Below are positions 37,983-47,054 of a stretch of 64,000 bases of DNA, piece by piece (position 1 is the stretch's first letter; every line of letters begins with the position of its first letter). A model generated the notes under the pieces. That model made no database searches and was not told the DNA's origin. It was given only the letters and a program-made list of their open reading frames with translations. This DNA comes from Allorhizobium ampelinum S4 (GTDB lineage Bacteria; Pseudomonadota; Alphaproteobacteria; Rhizobiales; Rhizobiaceae): the NCBI RefSeq assembly GCF_000016285.1, contig NC_011989.1, positions 2,297,001-2,361,000 of the forward strand, read 5' to 3'. A program made the position numbers and the translations under genes.

Positions 37983-38039
37983 TCACACCGTCATGCCCAT
38001 GCGCGTACCCACCACGAGAAGAATGTTAAAATTGATCAT
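37983..38039 (-). CDS. ilv leader peptide (attenuation)
   Basis: An 18-codon ORF, MINFNILLVVGTRMGMTV, with a cluster Ile-Leu-Leu-Val-Val in the middle. It precedes a 10-bp inverted repeat and a terminator before ilvI. This is the layout of amino-acid attenuation: ribosome stalling on scarce Ile, Leu or Val codons would free an antiterminator and let RNA polymerase continue into ilvIH. The ribosome site is weak. Known ilv leader peptides in other bacteria support the idea; here it is inferred from sequence. Confidence 0.75.
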   Translation of the reverse strand: MINFNILLVVGTRMGMTV

Positions 38040-38230
38040 GGGCAAAGTGATAGCCAGTCTGACCGCAAGCGTCAACGGCAAAAAGCCTGCAAATGCGGCA
38101 GGAGGCGCACATTTTCGAAGCATCTGCGCAGGTGTTGCCGTCAAGATGATATACCGGATCTTAACAGCAGGCGGCTACCATCGCCTGCCGGTTCCTCGCC
38201 GGACCCCGGTCCATCACAGATGAGCGCCTT

Positions 38231-40312
38231 TTGCAAAACCCTGATCTTCCACCTTCAGGCTCCTCCCTTTCCAGCGCATCCGCCGGACAGGATCGCCGTG
38301 ACCAGATGACACCTGGCAATCGTTTTCTGGGCCGTGTGGTTGCCTGCAATGGCGCACGCGCCACAATCGCCGCCACCGCCCAGGAAGGCGGCACCGATCT
38401 GACGTCGCTCTGGTCTGTCGGGCGGCTGATTTCCATTACCGTCGGGGAAAATCGTGTCGTCGCACTGGTCTATGCCATGCGGACCGAAACCGGCCTGTGG
38501 AGCGAAGATAAAGATAACGGCTTCATCGTCGATGTCGAATTGATGGGCGAGGTCAGCCGGGGGCCGGATGGCAGCGAAGTCTTTACCTCAGGCATCACCC
38601 AATATCCCTATCTCGGCGCCGTTGCCCATCGCATCCGCGTGGCCGATCTGAAGCGGATCTACGATTCGAAAGAAGGCGGCAGTTGCAAGATCGGACGTTT
38701 GAGCCAGGACGATTCCATCGACGCCACGATCCACATTCCTTCCATGCTCTCCAAGCATTTCGCCGTGGTCGGCTCCACCGGCGTCGGAAAATCCACCGCC
38801 GTTTCACTATTGCTGCATAAGGCAATAGCCGCCGACCCCAAGCTGCGGGTGCTGATCCTCGATCCCCATAATGAATTTGCCGCAGCCTTTGGCAGCCAGG
38901 CCGTGGTGATCGACACCGACACGCTGGACCTGCCCTTCTGGCTGATGCGTCTCGATGAACTGACCGAAGTGCTCTATCGGGGCAGGCCCGCCGTCGTCGA
39001 AGAACTGGATGTTTTGCGCGACCTGATCCCGGAGGCCAAACGTGCCTTCAAAGGCTCTGAAGCTGGCCTGACGCGCCGCAGCGAGCGGGCTGGTTTTACC
39101 GCCGATACACCAGTGCCCTACCGATTGTCGGACCTGCTGGCCGCCATTGACGAGCGGATCGGCAGGCTGGAAGGCCGCGACGAAAAGCCCGCCCTGCGGT
39201 CGCTGAAAATGCGGATCATGTCGGCGGTCAACGATCCGCGCTATCGCTTCATGTTCTCCAGCAACACGATCAGCGATACGATCATGGAAACCGTCGCGCA
39301 TATCTTTCGCGTGCCGGGCCATGGCAAGCCAATTTCCACGTTTCAACTGGCTGGCATTCCCTCCGAAATTGTCAATTCGGTGGCCTCCGTGCTGTGCCGC
39401 ATGGCCTTCGAGCTGGCGCTCTGGTCAAACGGCGCAATCCACATGCTGGTGGTCTGCGAGGAAGCGCATCGCTATGTGCCGGCAGACCCCAGCCTTGGTT
39501 TTTTCCCAACCCGGCAGGCCATTGCGCGGATTGCCAAGGAGGGCCGCAAATACGGCGTTTCGCTCGGCATCATCACCCAAAGACCGGGGGAGCTGGACCA
39601 GACGATCCTGTCGCAATGCTCCACCGTTTTTGCCATGCGGCTTTCCAACGACAGCGATCAGGCCATCATCCGCAAGGCCCTACCCGATAGCTCAATCTCC
39701 GCCACCAGTTTCATTTCCTCAATTGGCAACGGCGAAGCGATTGCCTTTGGCGAAGCGATTGCCGTGCCGATGCGTATGCGGTTTGATCGGGTGGAGCAAC
39801 GCCACCTCCCCAAAGCCAGCGGCAGCACGCTGGCCCCCTCCGAAGACATGCCAGATAATATAGACCTCAGCGAAGTCATCTCGCGGATGCGCGCCAGCGC
39901 AGAACCGGACATTTCGGGCTTCCAACAGAGCTATCGTGCGCCGGAGCCGGAAGTGTATAGACCGCCCGCTCCCAATCCTGAGCCGACCATCACCACCCCT
40001 CTTGCCGAGCCGTTCCGCGCCCCGACCGTCGAGCCGCCAGAAGCGCCGCGCCCGATCCTGCCCAGCCCGCCCATCGAGCCCTACCGGCCCGACATGTTGC
40101 CCGGCACCGAGCTTGGCACCTCACCCGCTGCACCCCGCCCCGAACCGGCCTCCGGCTTTCGCCCCGCCAGCGCCTATGCGGGCCTGCGTAAGCCGGATGC
40201 TCAAACCCTTTTTGCCGCCGCGCCCTCACCCGCCGTGCCGCCCAGGCGTGACACGGGCATGAGTTTGCGCGAGAGTATCTTGAAGAAGCCGCTGGGTGGG
40301 TTGAAGGATTGA
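38231..40312 (+). CDS. HerA-like (DUF87) ATPase
   Basis: A 693-codon frame. After a HAS-barrel-like N-terminus (FLGRVVACNGARATIAA), Walker A is VVGSTGVGKSTAVSLL, Walker B-like LVVCEEAHRYVP, and downstream SLGIITQRPGELDQTILSQC and FAMRLSNDSDQ mark the HerA/FtsK-type hexameric ATPase family. The last 130 residues are Pro-rich and probably unfolded. HerA usually works with a NurA nuclease on DNA ends; no nurA is adjacent. The frame opens with TTG; an ATG at 38306 (MTPGNRFLG) is a possible start. Confidence 0.85.
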   Translation: MQNPDLPPSGSSLSSASAGQDRRDQMTPGNRFLGRVVACNGARATIAATAQEGGTDLTSLWSVGRLISITVGENRVVALVYAMRTETGLWSEDKDNGFIVDVELMGEVSRGPDGSEVFTSGITQYPYLGAVAHRIRVADLKRIYDSKEGGSCKIGRLSQDDSIDATIHIPSMLSKHFAVVGSTGVGKSTAVSLLLHKAIAADPKLRVLILDPHNEFAAAFGSQAVVIDTDTLDLPFWLMRLDELTEVLYRGRPAVVEELDVLRDLIPEAKRAFKGSEAGLTRRSERAGFTADTPVPYRLSDLLAAIDERIGRLEGRDEKPALRSLKMRIMSAVNDPRYRFMFSSNTISDTIMETVAHIFRVPGHGKPISTFQLAGIPSEIVNSVASVLCRMAFELALWSNGAIHMLVVCEEAHRYVPADPSLGFFPTRQAIARIAKEGRKYGVSLGIITQRPGELDQTILSQCSTVFAMRLSNDSDQAIIRKALPDSSISATSFISSIGNGEAIAFGEAIAVPMRMRFDRVEQRHLPKASGSTLAPSEDMPDNIDLSEVISRMRASAEPDISGFQQSYRAPEPEVYRPPAPNPEPTITTPLAEPFRAPTVEPPEAPRPILPSPPIEPYRPDMLPGTELGTSPAAPRPEPASGFRPASAYAGLRKPDAQTLFAAAPSPAVPPRRDTGMSLRESILKKPLGGLKD

Positions 40313-40315
40313 GAG

Positions 40316-41452
40316 ATGGACGAGATCGTGCCTGTTTCGAAAGACAAGCAGAACTCAACGGCCTATAAAATTCCCGGGGCTACATTCATTCTATGCGCAG
40401 CGTTTCTAATCGTGTTCAGGCTGCAAACGGAATGGGCATTCAGCCCGCAAAACAAGACTGGTTTCGACCTTCAGACCTTGGTCGCATTCGGGGCAGCATC
40501 CAGAAACCTTGTCTTTTCCGGCGATTGGTTCCGCTTGTTTGCCGCGAACTTCATCACTGACGAAGCCATTCAACTGCTTCTCAATCTACCCTTCCTCATT
40601 TTTGCCGGGATGTCACTCGAAAGGCATTTCGGCTCCGTATGCTTTCTGGCGATTTTCTTCGGGGGCTGCATTGTCGGCACATCCTTTTCCGTGCTCTTCA
40701 GCAACCCTGAAATTATTCACTTCGGCCCGATTGGCGGACTGACGGCAATCCTAATAGCAAGAACCATTTCAGTGCCGCAAACACCCGGCTCCCCGTCCCC
40801 CAGCTCCCCGTCCAGAGGGAAGCTATATCGGCAAGCTGCCGCACATGGACGGATGTTTTTCACAATCGGCCTTCCTCTTATTTATTTAAAGACAAACCCG
40901 GCGTCGTATTTCGGCAATATCATGGGTGGGGTCTGTATCGGACTAGCCTGCGGCATCCTTCTGCGGTGCAAATGGCACATCAAATACGCGGCGCGCGTCA
41001 GGAAAGCAGCATCGACGCTGGTCTTTGCAAATGCGGCGATGGCGACTTATGCCATATACGCGGTTAACGCCGGATTTGGAGATTACGGATATCTACACAG
41101 TGTAGCCCCTGCCCAGGAAACCAGGCGGTTAATTGCAGACGCGCAAAGAGGCGGCACCCTTTATATAAAATCCTATCCTCTCGATCCGATCGGCTATGCC
41201 CTTATCGCCGATCATGCTCTTGGCGAACACGATTATCCGGCGGCTGAAAAATACGCCAGGAAGGGCTTATCTATCGTTCAGCAGATCAACAGACCCGAAT
41301 TGCAGTCAACAAAGATGATGATACTCGCCGAACTCGCCCTGAGTTTGCGCGGAGAGAACGAAATGGATGCGGCCAAGGAACAGGCGAAGACGCCATGTTC
41401 TGGATGGACGAAGATTGCAAGGACGCTGCGAAAAGATGGCTTGTGTGGCTAG
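40316..41452 (+). CDS. Rhomboid-fold membrane protein lacking catalytic residues
   Basis: A 378-residue protein starting three bases after the HerA-like gene. The rhomboid core is clear: WFRLFAANFITDEAIQLLLN, then LERHFGSVCFLAIFFGGCIV and a six- or seven-helix layout. The nucleophile motif GxSG reads HFGPIGGLTAIL, with Ile in place of Ser. The helix-6 His (normally AH-x2-G) is Asn in YFGNIMGGVCIG, and the helix-2 His is Gln. It should therefore be a pseudoprotease. A soluble TPR-like tail follows (LDPIGYALIADHALGEHDYP). The last ~25 codons look out of frame. Confidence 0.8.
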   Translation: MDEIVPVSKDKQNSTAYKIPGATFILCAAFLIVFRLQTEWAFSPQNKTGFDLQTLVAFGAASRNLVFSGDWFRLFAANFITDEAIQLLLNLPFLIFAGMSLERHFGSVCFLAIFFGGCIVGTSFSVLFSNPEIIHFGPIGGLTAILIARTISVPQTPGSPSPSSPSRGKLYRQAAAHGRMFFTIGLPLIYLKTNPASYFGNIMGGVCIGLACGILLRCKWHIKYAARVRKAASTLVFANAAMATYAIYAVNAGFGDYGYLHSVAPAQETRRLIADAQRGGTLYIKSYPLDPIGYALIADHALGEHDYPAAEKYARKGLSIVQQINRPELQSTKMMILAELALSLRGENEMDAAKEQAKTPCSGWTKIARTLRKDGLCG

Positions 41453-41500
41453 CAATCGCCTGATTTTGAACATGCCAGGCAGGCTATTGCAGCATCTATT

Positions 41501-41758
41501 TCATATGTTTTCACCCCGCTTCACGGCATCGGCCAGCACGCTCAAATGCCGCTCGATCAGCGTCAGGAAGGCAATCGTGCCGCAGACCAGGGCCGCAACC
41601 AGAATGCCGCCCAAGCCACCGATGACAGCACCGGGAATGGACAATTCGCCGGTATAATAAATTCCGCGCGTGGCGCCGGATGCAGCGGCGATGGTGATGA
41701 TCAGCAGAGCAAACAGGATGTTGAGGGCGGACAGGGTTCTGGCGAGAAAGTGGTTCAT
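41501..41758 (-). CDS. Small two-segment membrane protein
   Basis: An 85-residue protein; GGAG lies five bases before the ATG at 41758. Two hydrophobic segments are visible (about residues 8-28 and 41-66) separated by a Gly/Thr loop, ending in a charged helix (LIERHLSVLADAVKRGE). No family is recognised. Such small proteins often modulate or anchor a partner, but none is evident beside it. Confidence 0.65.
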   Translation of the reverse strand: MNHFLARTLSALNILFALLIITIAAASGATRGIYYTGELSIPGAVIGGLGGILVAALVCGTIAFLTLIERHLSVLADAVKRGENI

Positions 41759-41842
41759 GGGAACTCCGTGATCGATTGTTTCGCAACAATGAAATCACGG
41801 TTCAACACACCGAACAAGATTCGGATGTGACCGCAGATCACC

Positions 41843-42757
41843 TCAGCCTGAACGGTTGGCAGCAGGATCGACCCTCTCCCAAGTCTCATTCATCTGGTTG
41901 CGAAACCAGGTCATCTGGCGCTTGGCATATTGCCGGGTAGCTGCACTGGATTTTTCGATAACATCCTCCCGGCTGATCTCACCCTTCAACATCGCAGCAA
42001 TCTGGGAGACGCCGATGGCTTTCATGGCGGGCATGTCCAAGGAAAGGTTCTGCGCCAGCAGCGCCTCAACCTCTTCCACCGCGCCCTCATCCATCATCAT
42101 TGCAAAACGCCGGTTGATGCGGTCGTGCAGCAGCTTGCGATCCGGCAGCACGACCAGTTTTCTGGCCCGTTGCGGATCAATGATCATTGGCCCGGAGCGG
42201 GTTTGAAAGACGGAAATCGACTGGCCGGTGACCTCAAGCACCTCCAGCGCCCGGATGATCCGCTGGCCGTCGCGGGGGTCGAGCCTTGCCGCAACGGTGG
42301 GGTCACGTAGAGTCAGGTCGCGATGCAGGCTTTCCGCCCCTTCAACTCTTTCACGCTGGCGCAGCATCACGCGCACCGCTTCGGGTATGGCGGGCATGTC
42401 GGACAAGCCGCCGGTCAGCGCCTTGAAATACAGCCCCGTGCCGCCAACGATCACCGGCAACCGGTTTTGCGCCTGTAGATCTTGCAACAACACAGCAACG
42501 TCGCGCAGCCAGTCGCCGGTCGAATAGGCAGCACCCGCCACCACATGGCCATAGAGGTGATGCGGCACGGCCTGCATATCCTCTTCGCTCGGGCGTGCAG
42601 TCACCACACGCAGCGTGTCATAGACCTGCATGCTGTCGGCATTGATCACCACGCCACCCACCTCAGCCGCAAGCCTCAGCGCCAACGCGGACTTGCCGCT
42701 GGCGGTCGGTCCGGTTATCAGGATGGCATCAAAATTGTCATCAAGGTTGTTCATCAT
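41843..42757 (-). CDS. miaA: tRNA dimethylallyltransferase
   Basis: A 304-residue enzyme transferring dimethylallyl to A37 of tRNAs reading UNN codons. The P-loop is ILITGPTASGKSALAL; further blocks are INADSMQVYDTLRVVTARPS, the DxxxP region VVGGTGLYFKAL and the C-terminal RRFAMMMDEG/MKAIGVSQIA. The likely ATG at 42757 overlaps the divergent serB start by 2 bp, so each promoter must lie within the other gene. A TTG at 42784 opens the frame slightly earlier. Confidence 0.95.
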   Translation of the reverse strand: MMNNLDDNFDAILITGPTASGKSALALRLAAEVGGVVINADSMQVYDTLRVVTARPSEEDMQAVPHHLYGHVVAGAAYSTGDWLRDVAVLLQDLQAQNRLPVIVGGTGLYFKALTGGLSDMPAIPEAVRVMLRQRERVEGAESLHRDLTLRDPTVAARLDPRDGQRIIRALEVLEVTGQSISVFQTRSGPMIIDPQRARKLVVLPDRKLLHDRINRRFAMMMDEGAVEEVEALLAQNLSLDMPAMKAIGVSQIAAMLKGEISREDVIEKSSAATRQYAKRQMTWFRNQMNETWERVDPAANRSG

Positions 42758-43646
42758 GGCTTTCGTTGCCACGCTTATTGCCAATCCGTCAAATCCTGTT
42801 CTGACCCCGGCCCTTGCCGAGCAAGCCGCAGCCGCGGTTTCTGCCTCCGGCCTCTATTGGCTGGCGGATGGGATTGCCTGCGACATTGCGCTGAAAGATG
42901 GCAGCGATCTTGACGTTACGGAACAGACTTTACGCAAGGTGATAGAAGGTCAACCCATTGATCTCGCCATCCAACAGGCCGATACGCGCCGCAAGGCCTT
43001 CCTGATCGCCGATATGGATTCGACCATGATCGGCCAGGAATGCATTGATGAACTGGCCGCCGAAGTCGGTTTGAAAGACCAGGTCTCGCAGATCACCGCC
43101 CGCGCCATGAATGGCGAAATCGCCTTCGAACCGGCGCTGCGCGAGCGTGTTGCTCTCCTGAAAGGCCTGCCCATCACCGTCGTGGACGAAGTGATCGCCA
43201 AGCGGATCACGCTCACCCCCGGCGGGCTGGAACTGATCGCCACCATGAAGGCCAAGGGCTATTATACCGCGCTGGTCTCCGGCGGATTTACCGTCTTCAC
43301 CTCGAAAATCGCCGCGACCCTGGGCTTTGACGAAAACCGCGCCAATATCCTGCTGGAACAAGACGGCCTGCTGACCGGCAAAGTGGCTGAACCAATCCTC
43401 GGCAAGCAAGCTAAGGTGGATGCGTTGCAGGACATTGTCACCCGTCTCGGCCTGTCGCCGGAGGATGCGATTGCTGTCGGCGACGGCGCCAATGATCTCG
43501 GCATGCTCGGTGTCGCCGGCTCGGGCGTAGCGCTGCATGCCAAGCCCACAGTCGCGGCTCAGGCGAAAATTCGCATTGACCATGGTGATTTGACGGCATT
43601 GCTTTATCTTCAGGGCTACCGCAAGACCGATTTCATGACTCCATGA
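42756..43646 (+). CDS. serB: Phosphoserine phosphatase
   Basis: A 296-residue HAD-superfamily enzyme for the last step of serine synthesis. After an N-terminal ACT-like part (residues 1-75), motif I is FLIADMDSTMIGQECIDELA. Motif II is LVSGGFTVFTSKIA and motif III/IV GDGANDLGMLGVAGSGVALH. The frame is open upstream, but the ATG at 42756 (MAFVATLIANPSNP) fits the family length and overlaps the divergent miaA start. The next gene follows by 9 bp. Confidence 0.95.
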   Translation: MAFVATLIANPSNPVLTPALAEQAAAAVSASGLYWLADGIACDIALKDGSDLDVTEQTLRKVIEGQPIDLAIQQADTRRKAFLIADMDSTMIGQECIDELAAEVGLKDQVSQITARAMNGEIAFEPALRERVALLKGLPITVVDEVIAKRITLTPGGLELIATMKAKGYYTALVSGGFTVFTSKIAATLGFDENRANILLEQDGLLTGKVAEPILGKQAKVDALQDIVTRLGLSPEDAIAVGDGANDLGMLGVAGSGVALHAKPTVAAQAKIRIDHGDLTALLYLQGYRKTDFMTP

Positions 43647-43655
43647 GTTGAGCCG

Positions 43656-44222
43656 ATGATTATTCTCGAAACCGACCGGCTGATATTGCGCCGATGGAAG
43701 GATAGCGACCGCAATCTGTTTCGGGAAATCAATGCCGACCCGAAGGTCATGCAGTTCTTCCCTTTTCGCCGCACCTATGAAGAAGCGGACCTGATGATGG
43801 ACCGCGTCAACAGGCTGATCGATGAGACCGGCCTGTGCTTCTATGCGGTCGAACTGAAGGAAACCGAAGAGCCCATCGGCTTTTGCGGATTGTCGGACGC
43901 GATGATGCCGGACATCCTGGCGGAAGGCACGATAGAAATCGGCTGGCGGCTCGCCACAAGGTTCTGGGGCCATGGCTATGCCACGGAAGCGGCACGCGGT
44001 CTTCTCGGTTACGGTTTCGAGGCCAAAGGCTTGAACGAAATCGTCTCTTTTGCGGTCGCCACCAATCACCGCTCCACCGCCGTCATGCAGCGGCTCGGCA
44101 TGATCCGTGACCTGAACGGCGATTTCGACCACCCGCGTGTCCCCGACACCCATCCGCACCTGAAACCACATGTGCTTTACCGGATGACAAAACAGCTTTG
44201 GGCGTCCCAACACATCACTTGA
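43656..44222 (+). CDS. GNAT N-acetyltransferase (RimJ-like)
   Basis: A 188-residue acetyl-CoA-dependent transferase. The opening LETDRLILRRWKDSDRNLF and the CoA-binding region IEIGWRLATRFWGHGYATEA, followed by VSFAVATNHRSTAVMQRLGM, mark the RimJ/RimL-like group. The substrate is unknown; protein N-termini, antibiotics and small amines are all possible. It lies 9 bp after serB and is probably co-transcribed with it. Confidence 0.88.
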   Translation: MIILETDRLILRRWKDSDRNLFREINADPKVMQFFPFRRTYEEADLMMDRVNRLIDETGLCFYAVELKETEEPIGFCGLSDAMMPDILAEGTIEIGWRLATRFWGHGYATEAARGLLGYGFEAKGLNEIVSFAVATNHRSTAVMQRLGMIRDLNGDFDHPRVPDTHPHLKPHVLYRMTKQLWASQHIT

Positions 44223-44284
44223 AGTAGCGGATTCAAGCTCTGAACCCGCTGCCATAAACCGCTGAATCGACTCTCAAAAATACC

Positions 44285-45847
44285 CTATTCCAGCGGCACG
44301 GCCACGAAACGCAGATCGCCCTGCGGGGTTGCCACCATCAGGTGAATGGCACGACGACCATCTGATTTCAGCTTGTCGATTTTCTCCGCCAAGGCTTCTG
44401 GCGTGGCGACGAATTCCTGCGCCACTTCCACGATCACTTCACCGGTTTTCAAGCCCTTCTGGTCAGCGGCGGAGCCCTGCTGCACATCTGTTATCAGCAA
44501 GCCCTCGACGCTCTTGGCAATCGAATTGGCGGCCCGCTTCTCATCATCAAGCGCCTCGACACTCATGCCAAGCACCATGCCGCTGGCCGCTTCATCCGTG
44601 TCCTCGCTGTCGCTGGCTTTTGGATCGGCCTGTTCGCTGTCCTTGGCTTCCGTCGCCTTGTCGTCAGGCAATTGCGCCAGCTTCACTTTCAGTGTTTCCC
44701 GCTTGCCGTCACGAAACACCACGACATCGATATCCTGATTGATCGGGCTTTCGGCCACCGTGCGAACCAGATCGCGGCTTTCGGCAATATCCTTGCCGCC
44801 GAAGGAAATAATCACGTCTCCGGTTTTAAGCGGCCCCTTGGCCACCGGACCGTCTTCAATAATGCTGCTGACCAGCGCACCCCGGCCCAATTTGATTCCT
44901 GCCGACTTGGCCAGATCATCCGGCACCGGCTGAATGCGCACGCCCAGCCAGCCGCGCCGCGTCTCGCCAAAGTCGCGGAGCTGCTTGATGACATTTTCGG
45001 CCAGTTCCGACGGCACGGCAAAGCCAATACCAATGGAGCCGCCACTCGGCGAAATGATCGCGGTATTGATACCAATCACCTCGCCTCGCATGTTGAACAA
45101 CGGGCCACCGGAATTGCCTTTGTTGATCGCCGCATCGGTCTGAATGAAATTGTCATAAGGTCCGGCATTGATATTTCGGCCCCGGGCCGAAACGATGCCG
45201 AGCGTCACCGAACCGCCAAGCCCGAAGGGATTGCCGATCGCCATCACCCAATCGCCGATCCGCATCACCTTCGAATCGCCGAATTTTACCGCCGTCAGCG
45301 GTTCCGTTGGTTCAACCTTCAACAGCGAAAGATCGGTCTTGGTGTCGGTGCCAATCAACTTGGCCTGCAATTTCGAACCGTCGGAGAAAATCACTTCGAT
45401 ATCATCGGCATTCTCGATGACATGGTTGTTGGTGACGATGTAACCAGCGGGATCGATAACAAAGCCGGAGCCGAGCGAATTGACCTTATGGTTGCTGCCT
45501 TTGCCCTCGCGATTCTTGTAGAAATCTTCAAACAGATCCTCAAAGGGCGACCCTTTCGGCACCTGTGGCAGCGGCGCTGCATCGTCATCATCGACATTCT
45601 GCGACGTCGCGATGTTGACCACCGCACCGAGAAGTCCCTCGGCGAGATCAGCGACGGGCGCGGGGCCACCCTGCGCGGGTCCAGGCGTTGCGGACGCGCC
45701 AGAGGCTGGCGGCGGCGGGGGAACCGGGGCTGCGGTCTTGACCTGGCCGAAGGCAGCCGTGCTCGTGGCCGCAGGCCCAAAGCTGACCATGCCCCCGACA
45801 ACAAGAGAGGTCAGAAGGCGGGTGGCCGGTCCGCAACACTTGATCAT
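44285..45847 (-). CDS. degP: DegP/HtrA-type periplasmic serine protease
   Basis: About 520 residues from the ATG at 45847 (MIKCCGPATRLL), with GGGGA five bases upstream; the frame is open to 45904. A signal peptide is followed by a Pro-rich linker. The trypsin-like domain has all catalytic residues: His in YIVTNNHVIEN, Asp in DTKTDLSLLKV and Ser in KGNSGGPLFN. Two PDZ domains follow (GWLGVRIQPVP and VLGMSVEALDD). It degrades and refolds misfolded envelope proteins. Downstream of hflK-hflC on the same strand, it completes a membrane quality-control cluster. Confidence 0.94.
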   Translation of the reverse strand: MIKCCGPATRLLTSLVVGGMVSFGPAATSTAAFGQVKTAAPVPPPPPASGASATPGPAQGGPAPVADLAEGLLGAVVNIATSQNVDDDDAAPLPQVPKGSPFEDLFEDFYKNREGKGSNHKVNSLGSGFVIDPAGYIVTNNHVIENADDIEVIFSDGSKLQAKLIGTDTKTDLSLLKVEPTEPLTAVKFGDSKVMRIGDWVMAIGNPFGLGGSVTLGIVSARGRNINAGPYDNFIQTDAAINKGNSGGPLFNMRGEVIGINTAIISPSGGSIGIGFAVPSELAENVIKQLRDFGETRRGWLGVRIQPVPDDLAKSAGIKLGRGALVSSIIEDGPVAKGPLKTGDVIISFGGKDIAESRDLVRTVAESPINQDIDVVVFRDGKRETLKVKLAQLPDDKATEAKDSEQADPKASDSEDTDEAASGMVLGMSVEALDDEKRAANSIAKSVEGLLITDVQQGSAADQKGLKTGEVIVEVAQEFVATPEALAEKIDKLKSDGRRAIHLMVATPQGDLRFVAVPLE

Positions 45848-46086
45848 AAGCTTCCCCATCGTGAGTTTCATTCCTACTCGCATCCGACCGATCATAGGAC
45901 GCATGGCTACAAACCGAAACCGCCTTGCCGGGTTTGTTCACGCTATCTTGAGTATAGGGCGGCGTCATGGCGCGGAGTGCCGTTTATACCCGTCCCCCAA
46001 AATGCGCAGGCATCGTCGTTTCGAAGGATTTCGGCAATCTCAAATGCATCAGGCGGTTGAAATATTTGCAAATGGCATACCCATAG

Positions 46087-46116
46087 AAAAAGGGGCCGGA
46101 ATGACCCGGCCCCTTT
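46087..46116 (-). terminator. Terminator of the hflK-hflC operon
   Basis: AAAGGGGCCGG/CCGGCCCCTTT hairpin followed on the minus strand by TTTTTCTATGG; it begins about 20 bp after the hflC stop, so degP has its own promoter or is read through. Confidence 0.85.
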
Positions 46117-46135
46117 GACTTTAAAGATGTGTCTA

Positions 46136-47053
46136 TCAGTTGGCAGCAGGTGCTGCGGGCGCTGCCGCCCCAGTGCCAGCCTGCGAACGGAAAAACTTGA
46201 AGAATTCCGAATTCGGCGACAGCACCATAGACGTGCCATTGGTACCCAGCGATGCCTCATAGGCTGCCATCGAACGGTAGAACTCGAAGAAGGACGGATC
46301 GCGCTGATAGGCATCCGCAAACACGCGGTTGCGTTCCGCATCACCCTGACCGCGCAGGATTTCCGAATCGCGCTGCGCATCGGCCTGCAACTCGACAACC
46401 TGACGGTCGGCGATGGCCCGGCGACGCTGGCCCTCTTCGTTACCACGCGCCCGGATCAGTTCGGCTTCGGCCAGACGCTCGGAGCGCATCCGGGCATAGG
46501 TCTGTTGCGAAATCTCCTGGGTCAAGTCGGTGCGGCGAATGCGCACGTCCTCAATGGTAATACCAAGGTTTTCCGCATCCGATTTCAGATCGTCGGCAAC
46601 CTCCTGCATCATCTGCGAACGGGCATCCGACAGGGCAGCCTCGAAGCCGCGCAGACCGTAGACCCGACGCAAGGATGCATTGAGACGGGTGCGAAGCCGC
46701 GCTTCCGCCAGGTCACGATCACCACCCGAAACGATCCCGATAAAGCGGCGGGCATCGGTGATCTTGTAGATCAGGAAGGCATCGACCTCATAGAACTTGC
46801 CGCCGGAAACCTGGACACGGATATTGTCGAGATCAAACCGCAGGGACTGATCGGAAATGATCTGCACCTTGTCTGCGCCGGCAAAGGCGAAGGGCATTTT
46901 GAAGTAAAGGCCAGGCTCGCTATAGACCGCCTTGATCTGGCCGAAGCGCACGACAACGGCCTGCTGGCGCTGGTTGATGACGAAAACCGACGAATAGACC
47001 AGCAGAAGAACGATGGCTAAGCCGATCAGCACGGCAGGAAGACGATTGGTCAT
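46136..47053 (-). CDS. hflC: FtsH regulator HflC (band 7/SPFH protein)
   Basis: A 305-residue membrane-anchored protein of the HflKC complex that encloses FtsH protease. An N-terminal hydrophobic segment (VLIGLAIVLLLVYSSVFVIN) anchors it with the bulk in the periplasm. The SPFH domain includes QQAVVVRFGQIKAVYSEPGL and YKITDARRFIG; a long helix follows (RARGNEEGQRRRAIADRQVV). It starts one base after the hflK stop, so translation is coupled. Confidence 0.96.
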   Translation of the reverse strand: MTNRLPAVLIGLAIVLLLVYSSVFVINQRQQAVVVRFGQIKAVYSEPGLYFKMPFAFAGADKVQIISDQSLRFDLDNIRVQVSGGKFYEVDAFLIYKITDARRFIGIVSGGDRDLAEARLRTRLNASLRRVYGLRGFEAALSDARSQMMQEVADDLKSDAENLGITIEDVRIRRTDLTQEISQQTYARMRSERLAEAELIRARGNEEGQRRRAIADRQVVELQADAQRDSEILRGQGDAERNRVFADAYQRDPSFFEFYRSMAAYEASLGTNGTSMVLSPNSEFFKFFRSQAGTGAAAPAAPAAN

Positions 47054-47054
47054 C

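Noticed and set aside
42930..44255. 441-codon minus-strand open frame opposite serB and the GNAT gene
   Set aside because: Spans two certain genes and the gap between them in antisense; no recognisable domain.
44672..46060. 462-codon plus-strand open frame opposite degP
   Set aside because: Antisense to a certain gene with complete catalytic residues; no protein features.
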